DNA of 64,000 nucleotides, from contig AP014683.1 of assembly GCA_000828975.1 (NCBI GenBank), positions 2,685,700 to 2,749,699 of the forward strand, in the 5' to 3' direction. Shown piece by piece: positions 1 through 20,621 of the stretch. A program made the position numbers and the translations under genes. The notes beneath the pieces are model-generated. The model saw nothing but the letters and a program-made list of their open reading frames with translations. It did no database searches and was not told where the DNA came from. Every line of letters starts with the position of its first letter. The stretch's first letter is position 1. The stretch is from Burkholderiales bacterium GJ-E10. Lineage in GTDB: Bacteria > Pseudomonadota > Gammaproteobacteria > Burkholderiales > Burkholderiaceae_F.

Positions 1-378
1 CTCGGCGATGCCGAATCCAGCGCCAACTCCCAAACCGCTGACGAGGTTGCTCATGAAGCCGCCACCCATGCCGCTGCCGCCGCCTCCCAGCCCGTTCGCC
101 CATCCCTGCGGTTGGACGGGGGCCTGCGGATGGGACTGCATTCCCTGCTCGAGCATCTGGATGTATTGCGCCATCTGCTGGCGGATCATTCCTTCGTTCT
201 GGCCATAGGCCTGAATCGACATGGCGATCCCCCGCAGCGCGAGGGCGAGTTCGCGCCCCGTGGTCGGATCCTTGGCGTCGGTGAGCAGCCGCTGGCCGAG
301 CGCCTGGATCTGCTGCATGATTTCCTGCGACTGCTGCTGCAGTTGCGCTGCCTGCTGTTCGGCGAGATCGAAATTCAT
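1..378 (-). CDS. Gln-rich hypothetical protein, 3' end outside window
   Basis: I do not recognise this protein. The ATG at 376-378 has a strong ribosome-binding site, GGAGGA, about six bases upstream. The visible 126 codons are open to the window edge. Residues 1-30 are rich in Gln and Glu and look helical or coiled-coil (LAEQQAAQLQQQSQEIMQQI). The middle is a soluble helix, and the last visible part is Gly- and Met-rich with hydrophobic glycine-zipper-like stretches (GLGVGAGFGIAE). It lies about 210 bp downstream of rpsQ, where many genomes have rplN. It is probably a separate transcription unit, but I see no clear promoter. Function unknown. Confidence 0.7.
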   Translation of the reverse strand, partial: MNFDLAEQQAAQLQQQSQEIMQQIQALGQRLLTDAKDPTTGRELALALRGIAMSIQAYGQNEGMIRQQMAQYIQMLEQGMQSHPQAPVQPQGWANGLGGGGSGMGGGFMSNLVSGLGVGAGFGIAE

Positions 379-587
379 CGTGGGTCCTCCGTTCGAATGC
401 CGGTTCCGGTCACGGTTGGATCGCCGGGAACCGCCTTGGTTCCGACATGCGCCCGCGCACGGCCATTACGCGATTTTCGCGCGTTCGCCGCGGCCGGTCC
501 ATTGCAATACGGGGGTGCGGGTCGATCCCGCCGGGAACGCGCGGCGCCGCCGGGCGCATGGAGCGCCGGCAGCGCGCGCGGCAAACT

Positions 588-878
588 TCAGATGCGGGTT
601 GCCGCAGTGACCACCCGGGTGACCTTCCAGAACTTGGTCCGGGAAAGCGGGCGGGTCTCGGCGATTTCGACCACATCGCCCTCGTTGACCTGATTGGTTT
701 CGTCGTGGGCGTGCAGCTTGGTCGACTGGACGACGTATTTGCCGTACACCGGATGCTTGACCTTGCGCTCGATGAGCACGGTCACGGTCTTGTCCATCTT
801 GTTGCTCACCACGCGGCCGGTCAGGGTGCGCTGGGGCTTCGTTTCCGCGCTTGCGGCGGTTTCTGCGGCGGCGGTCAT
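588..878 (-). CDS. rpsQ: 30S ribosomal protein S17
   Basis: Primary 16S rRNA-binding protein of the small subunit. The 96-residue product carries the S17 OB-fold core ([20 protein letters not shown], then HPVYGKYV). It has an Ala/Glu-rich N-terminal extension of about 15 residues compared with the E. coli protein. The start overlaps the stop of rpmC by four bases (ATGA), which indicates translational coupling. It is the last gene of the S10-type operon here, and about 210 bp without a ribosomal gene follow it. Confidence 0.97.
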   Translation of the reverse strand: MTAAAETAASAETKPQRTLTGRVVSNKMDKTVTVLIERKVKHPVYGKYVVQSTKLHAHDETNQVNEGDVVEIAETRPLSRTKFWKVTRVVTAATRI

Positions 879-1069
879 TTCGCGTTGGCCCTCTCGGTCA
901 TCACCGTGCGCACGCGCGCGATATCGCGACGTAGCTTGCGCAACTGGGTATGGTTTTGCAATTGTTGGGTGGCGCGCTGCATGCGTGCCGAAAATTGCGC
1001 CTTGAGCAGGTCTCGCAGTTCCGTCTGCAAGGCCGCTTCGTCCTTGGCGCGCAGTTCGTTGGCTTCCAT
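875..1069 (-). CDS. rpmC: 50S ribosomal protein L29
   Basis: Small helical protein near the polypeptide exit tunnel that binds 23S rRNA and helps dock chaperones. The chosen start gives [15 protein letters not shown], 64 residues. An ATG two codons upstream (1073-1075) directly abuts the AAAGGA ribosome-binding site, so the second ATG, with six bases of spacing, is preferred; it also matches the usual L29 N-terminus. It sits between rplP and rpsQ in the standard order and overlaps rpsQ by four bases. Confidence 0.95.
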   Translation of the reverse strand: MEANELRAKDEAALQTELRDLLKAQFSARMQRATQQLQNHTQLRKLRRDIARVRTVMTERANAK

Positions 1070-1095
1070 CACCATTCCTTTCGATTCGCCCGGAC

Positions 1096-1512
1096 TCAGC
1101 GCCCGATCTGCCGGTTCACGAAGACCGTCTTGATCGGCAGCTTGGCCGCGGCCAGGGTGAACGCCTCGCGGGCGATCGCCTCGTCGACGCCGTCCATCTC
1201 ATACAGCACCTTGCCCGGCTGGATCTGGGCGACCCAGTACTCGGGGTTGCCCTTGCCGTTGCCCATCCGGACCTCGGCAGGTTTCTGCGAAATGGGCTTG
1301 TCCGGGAAAATCCGGATCCAGACGCGCCCGCCGCGCTTGATGTGACGGGTGATCGCGCGTCGCGCCGCTTCGATCTGCCGCGCCGTCAGGCGACCACGCT
1401 CCGTCGCCTTGAGGCCGAATTCGCCGAACGAAACGTTGACGCCGCGGGTAGCCAGGCCGCGGTTGCGACCCTTGTGATCCTTGCGGTATTTGCGCCGTGC
1501 CGGCTGCAACAT
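1096..1512 (-). CDS. rplP: 50S ribosomal protein L16
   Basis: Large-subunit protein near the peptidyl-transferase centre and A-site tRNA. The 138 residues match the normal length. Recognisable stretches are the basic N-terminus [16 protein letters not shown] and the conserved [13 protein letters not shown] loop. It lies 18 bp after rpsC and 26 bp before rpmC in the S10 operon, all co-oriented. Confidence 0.98.
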   Translation of the reverse strand: MLQPARRKYRKDHKGRNRGLATRGVNVSFGEFGLKATERGRLTARQIEAARRAITRHIKRGGRVWIRIFPDKPISQKPAEVRMGNGKGNPEYWVAQIQPGKVLYEMDGVDEAIAREAFTLAAAKLPIKTVFVNRQIGR

Positions 1513-1530
1513 GGTGTCTCTCCGTATTCT

Positions 1531-2406
1531 TTACTTCGTTTCGCCGGATTCCGGCGTCGCCGCCGGGCCTGCGGCAGTCTTGCGCACGCGCTTGACGACC
1601 GAAGCCCCTTCCTTCTGCTCGCCACCCGCGGGGGCGCCTTCGCCACCCTCCGGCTTGCGCGCGCCGCGCCGCGGCGCGCCGGGCCGCGGGCCGGGGCGGT
1701 CGCCCGCCGGACGACGCGGACGCCGATCCTCCCGGTCCGACGGTGCGGGCGCGGCTTCCGTGCCCGCAGCCTGCGGCTGCCCGAGGGTGTCGCCCTTGTA
1801 GACCCAGACCTTGACGCCAATCACGCCGTAGGTCGTCTTGGCCTCCGAAAAGCCGTAATCGATGTCGGCGCGCAGCGTGTGCAGCGGCACCCGACCCTCG
1901 CGATACCACTCCGTCCGCGCGATCTCGATGCCGTTGAGGCGCCCGGCGCTCATGATCTTGATCCCCTGCGCGCCCAGCCGCATGGCGTTCTGCATCGCGC
2001 GCTTCATCGCACGGCGGAACATGATGCGCTTCTCGAGCTGCTGCGTGATCGAATCGGCGATCAGCTGCGCGTCGAGCTCGGGCTTGCGGATTTCATCGAT
2101 GTTGACGTGCACCGGCACGCCCATCATGCGCTGAAGATCGGTCTTGAGGGTTTCGATGTCCTCGCCCTTCTTGCCGATCACGACGCCGGGACGCGCGGAA
2201 AAAATCGTGATGCGCGCGTTCTTCGCCGGACGCTCGATCAGGATGCGTCCGACCGAGGCGCTGCGAAGCTTGCGACGCAGGTATTCGCGAACCTTGAGGT
2301 CTTCGCCGAGCATGCGACCGAACTCACGGCCGCTCGCGAACCAGCGCGAATTCCAGTTGCGCGTTACGGGAAGGCGGAAGCCCGTCGGGTTGATCTTTTG
2401 ACCCAT
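1531..2406 (-). CDS. rpsC: 30S ribosomal protein S3 with long C-terminal tail
   Basis: Forms part of the mRNA entry channel of the small subunit. The N-terminus [18 protein letters not shown] and the KH domain ([18 protein letters not shown]) are typical. At 291 residues it is about 58 longer than E. coli S3 (233). The extra length is a low-complexity tail, roughly residues 235-291, rich in Arg, Pro, Gly, Ala and Glu. Such tails occur in betaproteobacterial S3 proteins and are probably disordered. It lies 7 bp after rplV. Confidence 0.97.
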   Translation of the reverse strand: MGQKINPTGFRLPVTRNWNSRWFASGREFGRMLGEDLKVREYLRRKLRSASVGRILIERPAKNARITIFSARPGVVIGKKGEDIETLKTDLQRMMGVPVHVNIDEIRKPELDAQLIADSITQQLEKRIMFRRAMKRAMQNAMRLGAQGIKIMSAGRLNGIEIARTEWYREGRVPLHTLRADIDYGFSEAKTTYGVIGVKVWVYKGDTLGQPQAAGTEAAPAPSDREDRRPRRPAGDRPGPRPGAPRRGARKPEGGEGAPAGGEQKEGASVVKRVRKTAAGPAATPESGETK

Positions 2407-2413
2407 CGCGTAC

Positions 2414-2755
2414 CTACTCTTTCTTTCCGTCGCCGACGGCGATATAGATATGGCAAGTCTTCTTGCTGATCCGCGCGCCGCGGCCCTTGGCCCGCGCCAT
2501 GAAGCGGCGCAACGTGGGTCCCTGCTCGACGTGGATCTTCGTCACCTTCAGTTCGTCGATATCCGCGCCGTCGTTATGCTCGGCATTGGCAATCGCCGAT
2601 TCGAGCAGCTTGCGGATGATCCCTGCGGCCTTCTTGGGCGTGAAGCTCAGGATGTTGAGCGCCTTGTCGACCGGTTTGCCGCGCACGAGGTCGGCTACCA
2701 AACGACCCTTTTGGGCCGAGAGCCGTGCGCCGCGATAGCTCGCCGTGGTTTCCAT
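2414..2755 (-). CDS. rplV: 50S ribosomal protein L22
   Basis: Lines the nascent-peptide exit tunnel through its extended beta hairpin and contacts all 23S rRNA domains. The 113 residues include the diagnostic N-terminus [20 protein letters not shown] and the hairpin region [20 protein letters not shown]. No macrolide-resistance-type duplication is visible in the hairpin. It is closely packed between rpsS (12 bp) and rpsC (7 bp). Confidence 0.98.
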   Translation of the reverse strand: METTASYRGARLSAQKGRLVADLVRGKPVDKALNILSFTPKKAAGIIRKLLESAIANAEHNDGADIDELKVTKIHVEQGPTLRRFMARAKGRGARISKKTCHIYIAVGDGKKE

Positions 2756-2767
2756 TGTGCGTTCCCT

Positions 2768-3049
2768 TTACTTCTTGCCCTGCGCCTTTTTGTCGGCGGC
2801 ATGGCCCTTGAACGTGCGGGTCAGGGCGAACTCGCCAAGCTTGTGCCCGACCATCTGTTCGTTGATGTAGACCGGCACATGCTGCTTGCCGTTGTGAACC
2901 GCGATCGTGAAGCCGACGAAGTCCGGCAGGATCGTGGACCGGCGCGACCAGGTCTTGATCGGACGCTTGTCCTTCGTCGCATGCGCCGTCTCGACCTTCT
3001 TGACCAGGTGCCCGTCGACGAACGGGCCTTTTTTCAGTGAGCGTGACAT
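2768..3049 (-). CDS. rpsS: 30S ribosomal protein S19
   Basis: Small-subunit head protein that pairs with S13 near the A-site tRNA. The 93-residue product begins [20 protein letters not shown] and has the conserved [21 protein letters not shown] segment (quoted here as [11 protein letters not shown] and GFTIAVHNG). Length and order, between rplB and rplV, are standard. Confidence 0.98.
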   Translation of the reverse strand: MSRSLKKGPFVDGHLVKKVETAHATKDKRPIKTWSRRSTILPDFVGFTIAVHNGKQHVPVYINEQMVGHKLGEFALTRTFKGHAADKKAQGKK

Positions 3050-3082
3050 CCCTTTTTCCTCGGATATGGCGGCAATGCGCGC

Positions 3083-3910
3083 TTACTTGCGGTAACGGCG
3101 CTGCACGATCATGTTGTCGGTGCGCTTGTTGTTGCGAGTCCGATAGCCCTTGGTGAGCTGCCCCCACGGACTGACCGGCGGTTGTCCCGTACCGGTGCGG
3201 CCCTCGCCGCCGCCGTGCGGGTGATCGACCGGATTCATCGCAACGCCGCGAACCGTCGGGCGGATACCGCGCCAACGCATCGCGCCGGCCTTTCCGAACT
3301 GACGCAGGTTGTGTTCTTCGTTCGCGACCTCACCGATGGTCGCCCGGCACTCGATGAGAACCTTGCGGATCTCGCCCGAACGCAGGCGCAACTGAACGTA
3401 GCTGCCTTCCCGCGCCAGCAGTTGCACCGAGGTGCCCGCAGCGCGCGCAATCTGCGCACCCTTGCCGGGCTGCATCTCGATGCAGTGGATGGTGCTGCCG
3501 ATCGGGATGTTGCGCAGCGGCAGCGTATTGCCGGGGCGAATGGGAGCCTCGGCGCCGCTGACCACCTGCGCGCCGACGGTCAGACCCTTGGGCGCAATGA
3601 TGTAGCGACGCTCGCCGTCCGCGTAGCACAGGAGGGCGATATGTGCCGACCGGTTCGGATCGTATTCGATGCGCTCGACGCGCGCCGGGATCCCGTCCTT
3701 GTTGCGGCGGAAATCGATGATCCGGTAGTGCTGCTTGTGTCCGCCGCCTTGATGGCGGGTCGTGATGTGGCCGAGGTTGTTCCGGCCGGATCCGCGCACC
3801 TTCTTTTCGATCAGCGCCGCGTGCGGGCGCCCTTTGTGAAGATGGGCGTGAACGACCTTGACGAGCGCACGGCGCCCGGCCGACGTCGGTTTGACCTTGA
3901 CGAGTGCCAT
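3083..3910 (-). CDS. rplB: 50S ribosomal protein L2
   Basis: Core large-subunit protein needed for subunit joining and peptidyl-transferase activity. The 275 residues include the conserved C-terminal block around [18 protein letters not shown], whose histidine is the one implicated in catalysis in E. coli L2. Its start codon shares one base with the stop codon of rplW (TAATG), which implies coupled translation. The C-terminal basic end [17 protein letters not shown] is normal. Confidence 0.98.
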   Translation of the reverse strand: MALVKVKPTSAGRRALVKVVHAHLHKGRPHAALIEKKVRGSGRNNLGHITTRHQGGGHKQHYRIIDFRRNKDGIPARVERIEYDPNRSAHIALLCYADGERRYIIAPKGLTVGAQVVSGAEAPIRPGNTLPLRNIPIGSTIHCIEMQPGKGAQIARAAGTSVQLLAREGSYVQLRLRSGEIRKVLIECRATIGEVANEEHNLRQFGKAGAMRWRGIRPTVRGVAMNPVDHPHGGGEGRTGTGQPPVSPWGQLTKGYRTRNNKRTDNMIVQRRYRK

Positions 3911-4209
3911 TACTTCACTCCCTCAGCGAAGTTGATCTCCTGGCCGGCCTTCAGGCAGACGTACGCCTTGCGCATGTCGCTGCGGCGTCCCGGCGTGCGC
4001 CCGAAGCGCTTTTCCTTGCCGGCGCGGTTGAGGATCTGCACGGAGTCGACCTGCACCTTGAACAGCAGCTCGACCGCGGCCTTCACCTCCTGCTTGGCGG
4101 CGTCCTGGATCACGCGGAAGGCGACCTGGTTGTGCTTTTCCCCGATCATCGTGGACTTCTCCGAGATGATCGGCGCCAACAGAACGTTGTACAGGCGATC
4201 CTGACTCAT
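3910..4209 (-). CDS. rplW: 50S ribosomal protein L23
   Basis: Exit-tunnel rim protein and docking site for trigger factor and SRP. The start at 4209 gives [20 protein letters not shown], the family N-terminus, and 99 residues in all. A longer open frame continues upstream into rplD but is only read-through of the frame. The start overlaps the rplD stop (ATGA) and the stop overlaps the rplB start by one base, so rplD-rplW-rplB are tightly coupled. Confidence 0.97.
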   Translation of the reverse strand: MSQDRLYNVLLAPIISEKSTMIGEKHNQVAFRVIQDAAKQEVKAAVELLFKVQVDSVQILNRAGKEKRFGRTPGRRSDMRKAYVCLKAGQEINFAEGVK

Positions 4210-4832
4210 GCCCGCCCCCACAGTTGTTCGAGCGTGGCGATCGCGGGACGCGTGAGCACCAGCTTCTTGTAGTGAATCATCGAAACCGGATCGGCATGGC
4301 GGGTTTCCACGACCATGACGTTCTTGAGGTTGCGCGCCGCCAGATACAGGTTGTCGTCGATGCTGTCGGTGATGATCAGCACCGAATCCAGGCCCATGCT
4401 CTTGAGCCTCTGCGCCAGCAGCTTCGTGCGCGGCGCCTCGACCGAGAGGTCGTCGACGACCACGACGCGATCGTCGCGCGCGAGCTTGGAAAGAATCGAG
4501 CACACCCCCGCCCGGAACATCTTGCGGTTGACCTTCTGCGAGAAGTTCTCGTCCGGCGAGTTCGGGAAAATGCGGCCGCCGCCCCGCCACAGCGGGCTGG
4601 AGGTCATGCCGGCGCGCGCGCGGCCCGTACCCTTCTGCTTGAACGGCTTGCGCGTGCTGTGATGCACGGCTTCGCGATCCTTCTGCGCGCGAGTGCCCTG
4701 GCGGGCGTTGGCCTGGTAGGCAACCACGATCTGGTGCACCAGGGCTTCGTTGTAATCACGGCCGAAGAGGGTGGCCGGCGCGTCGAATTTCGCCGTTTCC
4801 TGACCCTGGTCGTTGAATACCTTCAGTTCCAT
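4206..4832 (-). CDS. rplD: 50S ribosomal protein L4
   Basis: Large-subunit protein with a loop in the exit tunnel; in E. coli it also represses its own S10 operon by acting on the leader mRNA. The start at 4832 gives [19 protein letters not shown], 208 residues. The loop sequence [20 protein letters not shown] is conserved. If L4 autoregulation exists here, the mapped promoter between rpsJ and rplC suggests more than one leader could be involved. Confidence 0.97.
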   Translation of the reverse strand: MELKVFNDQGQETAKFDAPATLFGRDYNEALVHQIVVAYQANARQGTRAQKDREAVHHSTRKPFKQKGTGRARAGMTSSPLWRGGGRIFPNSPDENFSQKVNRKMFRAGVCSILSKLARDDRVVVVDDLSVEAPRTKLLAQRLKSMGLDSVLIITDSIDDNLYLAARNLKNVMVVETRHADPVSMIHYKKLVLTRPAIATLEQLWGRA

Positions 4833-4845
4833 CGTCCCCGCCTCC

Positions 4846-5502
4846 TCACGCCTTGACCGCCGGACGCACGACCACCGCGCCGCCGCTCGCTCCGGGGATC
4901 GCCCCCTTGATGAGCAGCAGCTTGCGCGCCGCATCGATCCGCACGACCGTCAGGTTCTGCGTCGTGCGCTGCACGTCGCCAAGGTGCCCTGCCATGCGCT
5001 TGCCGGGCATGACACGGCCCGGATCCTGCCGCATCCCGATGGAGCCGGGCGCATTGGTCGTCACCGAGTTGCCGTGCGAGGCACGGTTGGAGGAAAAGTG
5101 ATGTCGCTTGATCGCACCGGCGAAACCCTTGCCGATGGTGATGCCGGTGACGTCGACCTTCTGGCCCACCGCAAACAGCTCCGTCCCCAGCTCGGCGCCC
5201 GGCTGCAACTCGACCTGGGCGTCGTCGGCAAGGCGAAACTCGTGGAGGGTCTGGGCGCCATCGGCGCCTGCCTTGCGGAGATGTCCGGCGAGGGGTTTGG
5301 TGATGCGGGAGGCGCGGCGCTTGCCCGCGGCGACCTGAACGGCGCGATAGCCGTCGGTTTCCGGGGTCTTGATTTGCGTCACGCGGTTGTCGGATACGTC
5401 GACCACAGTGACCGGCACCGATTCACCGTCGTCGGTGAAGATGCGGGTCATGCCGACTTTGCGCCCGAGAAGGCCCAGCGGCGACTTCGCGTCCGTCGTC
5501 AT
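4846..5502 (-). CDS. rplC: 50S ribosomal protein L3
   Basis: Early assembly protein that reaches the peptidyl-transferase centre. The 218 residues include [16 protein letters not shown] near the N-terminus and the conserved central block around [20 protein letters not shown]. The N-terminus is about nine residues longer than in E. coli. Unlike the rest of the operon it is separated from rpsJ by 167 bp, and a good sigma70 promoter lies in that gap. Confidence 0.97.
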   Translation of the reverse strand: MTTDAKSPLGLLGRKVGMTRIFTDDGESVPVTVVDVSDNRVTQIKTPETDGYRAVQVAAGKRRASRITKPLAGHLRKAGADGAQTLHEFRLADDAQVELQPGAELGTELFAVGQKVDVTGITIGKGFAGAIKRHHFSSNRASHGNSVTTNAPGSIGMRQDPGRVMPGKRMAGHLGDVQRTTQNLTVVRIDAARKLLLIKGAIPGASGGAVVVRPAVKA

Positions 5503-5587
5503 TGTTTTCTCCAGGCCCGGCTACGATTGGCCGGGGATGAAATATTCGATTGCGCTTTCCGCGGTTACGGAAAACGTCGAGCCTGCG

Positions 5588-5616
5588 ATTCTAGCAGGGC
5601 GTTGGGAATGCCGCAA
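5588..5616 (-). promoter_or_regulatory. sigma70-type promoter upstream of rplC
   Basis: On the minus strand, TTGCGG (5611-5616) and TAGAAT (5588-5593) are separated by exactly 17 bp. This lies in the 167-bp gap between rpsJ and rplC and points towards rplC. Downstream of it is a short CCCGG/CCGGG inverted repeat (about 5515-5540) that could form a leader hairpin. The signal is a sequence match only; transcription is not shown. Confidence 0.55.
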
Positions 5617-5669
5617 GTCCGGCGAGCGGACGTCCGATCCGCTCGCGTACCGCGCCGGGAAGCGATCGC

Positions 5670-5981
5670 TTACCGAACCTTGATTTCGACGTCGACGCCG
5701 GCGGGAAGGTCGAGCTTCATCAGCGCGTCGACGGTCTTGTCCGTTGGGTCGATGATGTCCATCAGGCGCTGATGGGTGCGGATTTCGAACTGGTCGCGGG
5801 AGGTCTTGTTGACGTGCGGCGAGCGCAGCACGTCGAAGCGCTGGATGCGCGTGGGCAAGGGAACCGGGCCATGCACGACTGCGCCCGTGCGCTTCGCCGT
5901 GTCGACGATTTCGAGCGCCGACTGGTCGATGAGTTTGTAATCGAACGCCTTGAGGCGGATGCGGATGCGTTGGTTTTGCAT
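5670..5981 (-). CDS. rpsJ: 30S ribosomal protein S10 (NusE)
   Basis: Small-subunit head protein that also acts as NusE in transcription antitermination, linking NusG to the ribosome. The 103 residues are full length, starting [20 protein letters not shown] and including the conserved GPVPLPTRI loop. It follows tuf by 70 bp, so it can be part of the str operon transcript, while rplC onward may have an extra promoter. Confidence 0.98.
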   Translation of the reverse strand: MQNQRIRIRLKAFDYKLIDQSALEIVDTAKRTGAVVHGPVPLPTRIQRFDVLRSPHVNKTSRDQFEIRTHQRLMDIIDPTDKTVDALMKLDLPAGVDVEIKVR

Positions 5982-6051
5982 GGTGTGGTTACCTTGTCAA
6001 AGAGCGGGTTTGCGCTGCGGCCGGGGGCCGCAGCGCGTACTGCAGAACTGC

Positions 6052-7242
<1,191 letters not shown>

Positions 7243-7307
7243 TTCTTTGCTCTCTCGAAATTAAGGATAAAAAAGCGGCCGCCCGGGGCGAGCCAGTTTC
7301 CCGAAAC

Positions 7308-9410
<2,103 letters not shown>

Positions 9411-9498
9411 GTCATTCACCTATTGTTCCCGCATGCCGGGCACGGCCTCGGGAGATGCCGCAGCCGGAATCCGGGCGCGGCATCATGGATGGGATCGA

Positions 9499-9969
9499 TC
9501 AAAAACGGAAGTGCGAGAAGGCCTTGTTGGCCTCCGCCATGCGGTGCACTTCCTCGCGCTTCTTCATTGCGCCACCGCGGCCTTCCGCAGCGTCCATCAA
9601 CTCGCCCGCGAGGCGGAGCGGCATCGACTTCTCGCCGCGCTTCTTGGCGGCCTCGCGAACCCAGCGCATTGCCAGGGCCAGGCGGCGGACCGGACGGACC
9701 TCGACGGGAACCTGGTAGTTGGCGCCGCCGACGCGACGGCTCTTCACTTCGACGATCGGCTTGACGTTGGCGATCGCCTGCGTGAAGACTTCGAGCGGAT
9801 TCTTGCCGCCCTTGCCTTCGATCTGCGCGAACGCGCCGTAGACGATCCGCTCGGCGACGGCCTTCTTGCCGTCGAGCATGACGACGTTGATGAACTTCGT
9901 GACGTCCGAGTTCGAGAACTTCGGATCCGGGAGAATCTCCCGCTTGGGAACCTCGCGCCGACGCGGCAT
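9499..9969 (-). CDS. rpsG: 30S ribosomal protein S7
   Basis: Nucleates assembly of the 30S head and contacts E-site tRNA; in E. coli it represses the str operon. The 156 residues start [18 protein letters not shown] and contain [19 protein letters not shown], both typical. The gap to rpsL is 188 bp, wider than in many genomes, and holds a CTCCC/GGGGAG hairpin of the REP-like type at about 10087-10104. Confidence 0.98.
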   Translation of the reverse strand: MPRRREVPKREILPDPKFSNSDVTKFINVVMLDGKKAVAERIVYGAFAQIEGKGGKNPLEVFTQAIANVKPIVEVKSRRVGGANYQVPVEVRPVRRLALAMRWVREAAKKRGEKSMPLRLAGELMDAAEGRGGAMKKREEVHRMAEANKAFSHFRF

Positions 9970-10157
9970 CTTGCACCTCTTTGCGTTTCAGTGGTGTCGC
10001 GGCGCAGCCCGTGCTTGCGCCGCCAAGCGGCCCCATCTTCCGGGCCGCGACTTACTGGCGAGGGCATTCCCCTCGCCCCGGCCGCCCCTCCCGAAGCGGG
10101 GGAGCGACGTTCAACTGCTCCGCGCCCATCCGCTCCGAAGCAGACGGGCGACGGCGA

Positions 10158-10535
10158 TCAACTTGCCTTGGGCCGCTTGGCGCCGTACTTCGAACGCGCC
10201 TGCTTGCGATCCTTCACGCCCTGGGTGTCGAGCGAGCCGCGAACGATGTGGTACCGGACACCCGGCAGATCCTTCACCCGGCCGCCGCGAATCAGCACGA
10301 CCGAGTGCTCCTGCAGGTTGTGGCCTTCGCCGCCGATGTACGAGATGACCTCGAATCCGTTCGTCAGGCGAACCTTGGCGACCTTCCGCAGCGCCGAGTT
10401 CGGCTTCTTGGGGGTGGTCGTGTAGACCTTGGTGCAGACGCCGCGCTTTTGCGGGCTGCCTTTCAGGGCCGGACTCTTGCTCTTGGTCGTCGCACGTTCG
10501 CGCGACTTGCGTACCAGTTGATTGATGGTTGGCAT
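10158..10535 (-). CDS. rpsL: 30S ribosomal protein S12
   Basis: Decoding-centre protein that controls accuracy. The 125 residues show the wild-type streptomycin-sensitive forms of both hot spots: Lys in [17 protein letters not shown] and Lys in [14 protein letters not shown]. Preceded by a 151-bp gap after rpoC that holds a terminator, a candidate promoter and a perfect 16-base palindrome (10593-10608). Confidence 0.98.
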   Translation of the reverse strand: MPTINQLVRKSRERATTKSKSPALKGSPQKRGVCTKVYTTTPKKPNSALRKVAKVRLTNGFEVISYIGGEGHNLQEHSVVLIRGGRVKDLPGVRYHIVRGSLDTQGVKDRKQARSKYGAKRPKAS

Positions 10536-10627
10536 CTTCTTGCTCTCGGCGGCCCCGCCACTTCCAGGAATGACGGGACTCTCTCGCCGCGGCCGGGCGT
10601 ACGCCCGGAACCTGCGCGGCTACGGAT

Positions 10628-10656
10628 AAAAAAGGCTCCACGGACTCTGCGGAGCC
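10628..10656 (-). terminator. Rho-independent terminator after rpoC
   Basis: Read on the minus strand, GGCTCC (10651-10656) and GGAGCC (10634-10639) form a stem with an 11-base loop and are followed directly by six T residues (10628-10633). It lies about 30 bp past the rpoC stop and should end rpoBC transcription before rpsL. The stem is short, so partial read-through is likely. Confidence 0.7.
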
Positions 10657-10660
10657 GGCG

Positions 10661-10686
10661 ATTTTAATATGGCTCTCTCGAATCCG

Positions 10687-10690
<4 letters not shown>
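10661..10690 (-). promoter_or_regulatory. Candidate rpsL (str operon) promoter overlapping rpoC stop
   Basis: Minus-strand TTGACG (10685-10690, containing the rpoC stop TGA) and TAAAAT (10661-10666) are 18 bp apart. The expected start site, near 10653-10655, falls inside the 5' arm of the rpoC terminator. A transcript from this promoter would therefore lack part of the stem and could escape termination. Sequence inference only. Confidence 0.4.
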
Positions 10691-19037
<8,347 letters not shown>

Positions 19038-19156
19038 AGGTGCTCCGCTCTCAGCAGAAGAAAGGGATCAAAAAGGCACGAGCCGGCCCCCGCAGCCCAT
19101 CGGTCCGCGTTGTGCCGGCATTACGTTGCTCTGGTCTTTTCATTGGGGAAGTCTTT

Positions 19157-19225
19157 GATGCGCGCTCCCGGGAGCGCGCATCGAAAACCTCCGTACCCTG
19201 ACCCTCTCCCGCGTGCGGGAGAGGG
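19157..19225 (-). promoter_or_regulatory. Hairpins in rplL-rpoB spacer (attenuator or processing site)
   Basis: The 242-bp spacer between rplL and rpoB holds two strong inverted repeats: a perfect 26-base palindrome centred on CCCGGG (19157-19182), and CCCTCTCCCGC/GCGGGAGAGGG (19202-19225). Neither is followed by a T run on the minus strand. In E. coli this spacer contains a partial terminator and an RNase III site that lower rpoBC output relative to rplJL; a similar role is plausible here. The second element belongs to the dispersed REP-like family. Confidence 0.5.
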
Positions 19226-19279
19226 GGTCCGGCGTCCGCCCCCCCCCGCCGGGGAGCGGACCTGCGGACGAAGGTCGGC

Positions 19280-19660
19280 TTACTTGACCTCGACCTTCGC
19301 GCCCGCTTCCTCGAGCTTCTTCTTGGCAGCTTCGGCATCGGCCTTGTTCACGCCTTCCTTCACGGGCTTCGGCGCGCCATCGACCAGATCCTTGGCTTCC
19401 TTCAGGCCCAGGCTGGTCAGTTCGCGCACGGCCTTGATGACGTTGACCTTGTTGGCGCCGGCTTCGAGCAGCATGACCGTGAATTCGGTCTTCTCTTCCA
19501 CGGGGGCGGCGGCGGCAGCGCCCGCCGGAGCGGCGACGGCGACGGCAGCGGCAGCGGCGGAGACGCCGAACTTCTCTTCCATCATCTTGATGAGTTCGCT
19601 GACCTCAAGCACCGACTTTTCGGCGATCGCGTCGAGGATTTCCTGATTCGACAAAGCCAT
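19280..19660 (-). CDS. rplL: 50S ribosomal protein L7/L12
   Basis: Multi-copy stalk protein that recruits translation GTPases. The start at 19660 ([20 protein letters not shown]) is nine bases after AGGAG; an in-frame TTG three codons earlier directly abuts that site and is rejected. The 126 residues consist of the N-terminal dimer domain, an Ala-rich flexible hinge and the C-terminal factor-binding domain ([20 protein letters not shown]). Confidence 0.98.
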   Translation of the reverse strand: MALSNQEILDAIAEKSVLEVSELIKMMEEKFGVSAAAAAVAVAAPAGAAAAAPVEEKTEFTVMLLEAGANKVNVIKAVRELTSLGLKEAKDLVDGAPKPVKEGVNKADAEAAKKKLEEAGAKVEVK

Positions 19661-19722
19661 TTCGTTCAACTCCTAAGCAATATGTGTAGTGATATTCGAG
19701 TGCGATCTCTTGGAACGCGGAA

Positions 19723-20247
19723 TCATGCAGTCTCTTTGGCGTCGCGCACCGCAGCAAGGGTGCGCACCAGGCGGGACGGCACTTCGTTCAGCGTGCGAAC
19801 GAACTGACCGATCGGCGCCTGCATGGTCGCCATGAGCTTGGCCAACAGCTCCTCGCGGCTCGGCAGCGTTGCGAGCGCCTTGATGCCGTTTTCGTCCATG
19901 ACGAAATCCGGCATGGCGCCCGCCTTGATGACGAGCTTCTCGTTGCTCTTGGCAAAACCCGAAAGGACCTTCGCCACCGCGACGGGGTCCGGACCGATGC
20001 CGTACATCAGGGGACCGACGAGCTTGTCGGCGAGTCCTGCGAACGGGGTTCCGGCGACCGCGCGGCGCGCAAGGGTGTTCTTGAACACCCGCAGATGGAC
20101 ACCTTCGCCGCGCGCCTGCCTGCGCAGCTTGGTGACCGATTCCACATCCAGACCACGGTATTCGGCAACGATGACCGCCTGGGCGTCCGCGACGAGCGCG
20201 GTAACCTCTTCGATCATTGCGGCCTTTTCCTGACGATTCAGACCCAC
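19723..20247 (-). CDS. rplJ: 50S ribosomal protein L10
   Basis: Base of the L7/L12 stalk, which binds 23S rRNA and, with L12, represses its own mRNA in many bacteria. The chosen start is GTG at 20245-20247 ([19 protein letters not shown], 174 residues). It has GCAGGAG eight bases upstream and matches the family N-terminus. A GTG 12 codons further upstream has no such support. It lies 62 bp before rplL. Confidence 0.93.
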   Translation of the reverse strand: MGLNRQEKAAMIEEVTALVADAQAVIVAEYRGLDVESVTKLRRQARGEGVHLRVFKNTLARRAVAGTPFAGLADKLVGPLMYGIGPDPVAVAKVLSGFAKSNEKLVIKAGAMPDFVMDENGIKALATLPSREELLAKLMATMQAPIGQFVRTLNEVPSRLVRTLAAVRDAKETA

Positions 20248-20621
20248 GGTACTGGCTCCTGCAAAAAGGTGTGCGGTTCGCACCGAACACCGGTCTCAAA
20301 ACCGGCGACCGCCAGGAGACCCGGTACCGCGCGTTCCCCGAAAACGGAAACCCACGACACAAACGCTCCTTTTGGCTGCGCCGTCTGCGTTGGGCGACGG
20401 ATCGACCTGGGTTGCTGCACCCGGGAAACCACCCCGGGTTCCATTCCCCTGCGATCCGTGCGTTTAAGCGGTTCCGGATCCCGCGAAAAGAGTCCTTCCG
20501 CGCGCATCCGTTTCCACCCCGACGGTCTTTGACAGCAGCTGCGTCTTCCCGAGGGAACCCGCAACAGCCCAAAGCACTTTCAATCGGGCGGCGGCCGCAG
20601 CCGCCGCCCGGGAAACCCTTC
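20248..20621 (-). promoter_or_regulatory. rplA-rplJ leader region (probable L10 leader)
   Basis: A 374-bp stretch without a gene. Just after the rplA stop is a perfect 11-bp stem with a TGCG loop (20585-20610, arms CGGGCGGCGGC and GCCGCCGCCCG) but no T run, so it is probably a weak terminator or processing hairpin. The 150 bases next to rplJ have several GC-rich complementary blocks and end in TTTTTGCAGGAGCCAGTACC, as expected for an L10-binding autoregulatory leader. I could not fold it. No convincing promoter was found. Confidence 0.4.

Noticed and set aside
20248-20283. GTG start 12 codons upstream of the chosen rplJ start
   Set aside because: The frame is open, but the chosen GTG has a correctly spaced ribosome-binding site and the family N-terminus.
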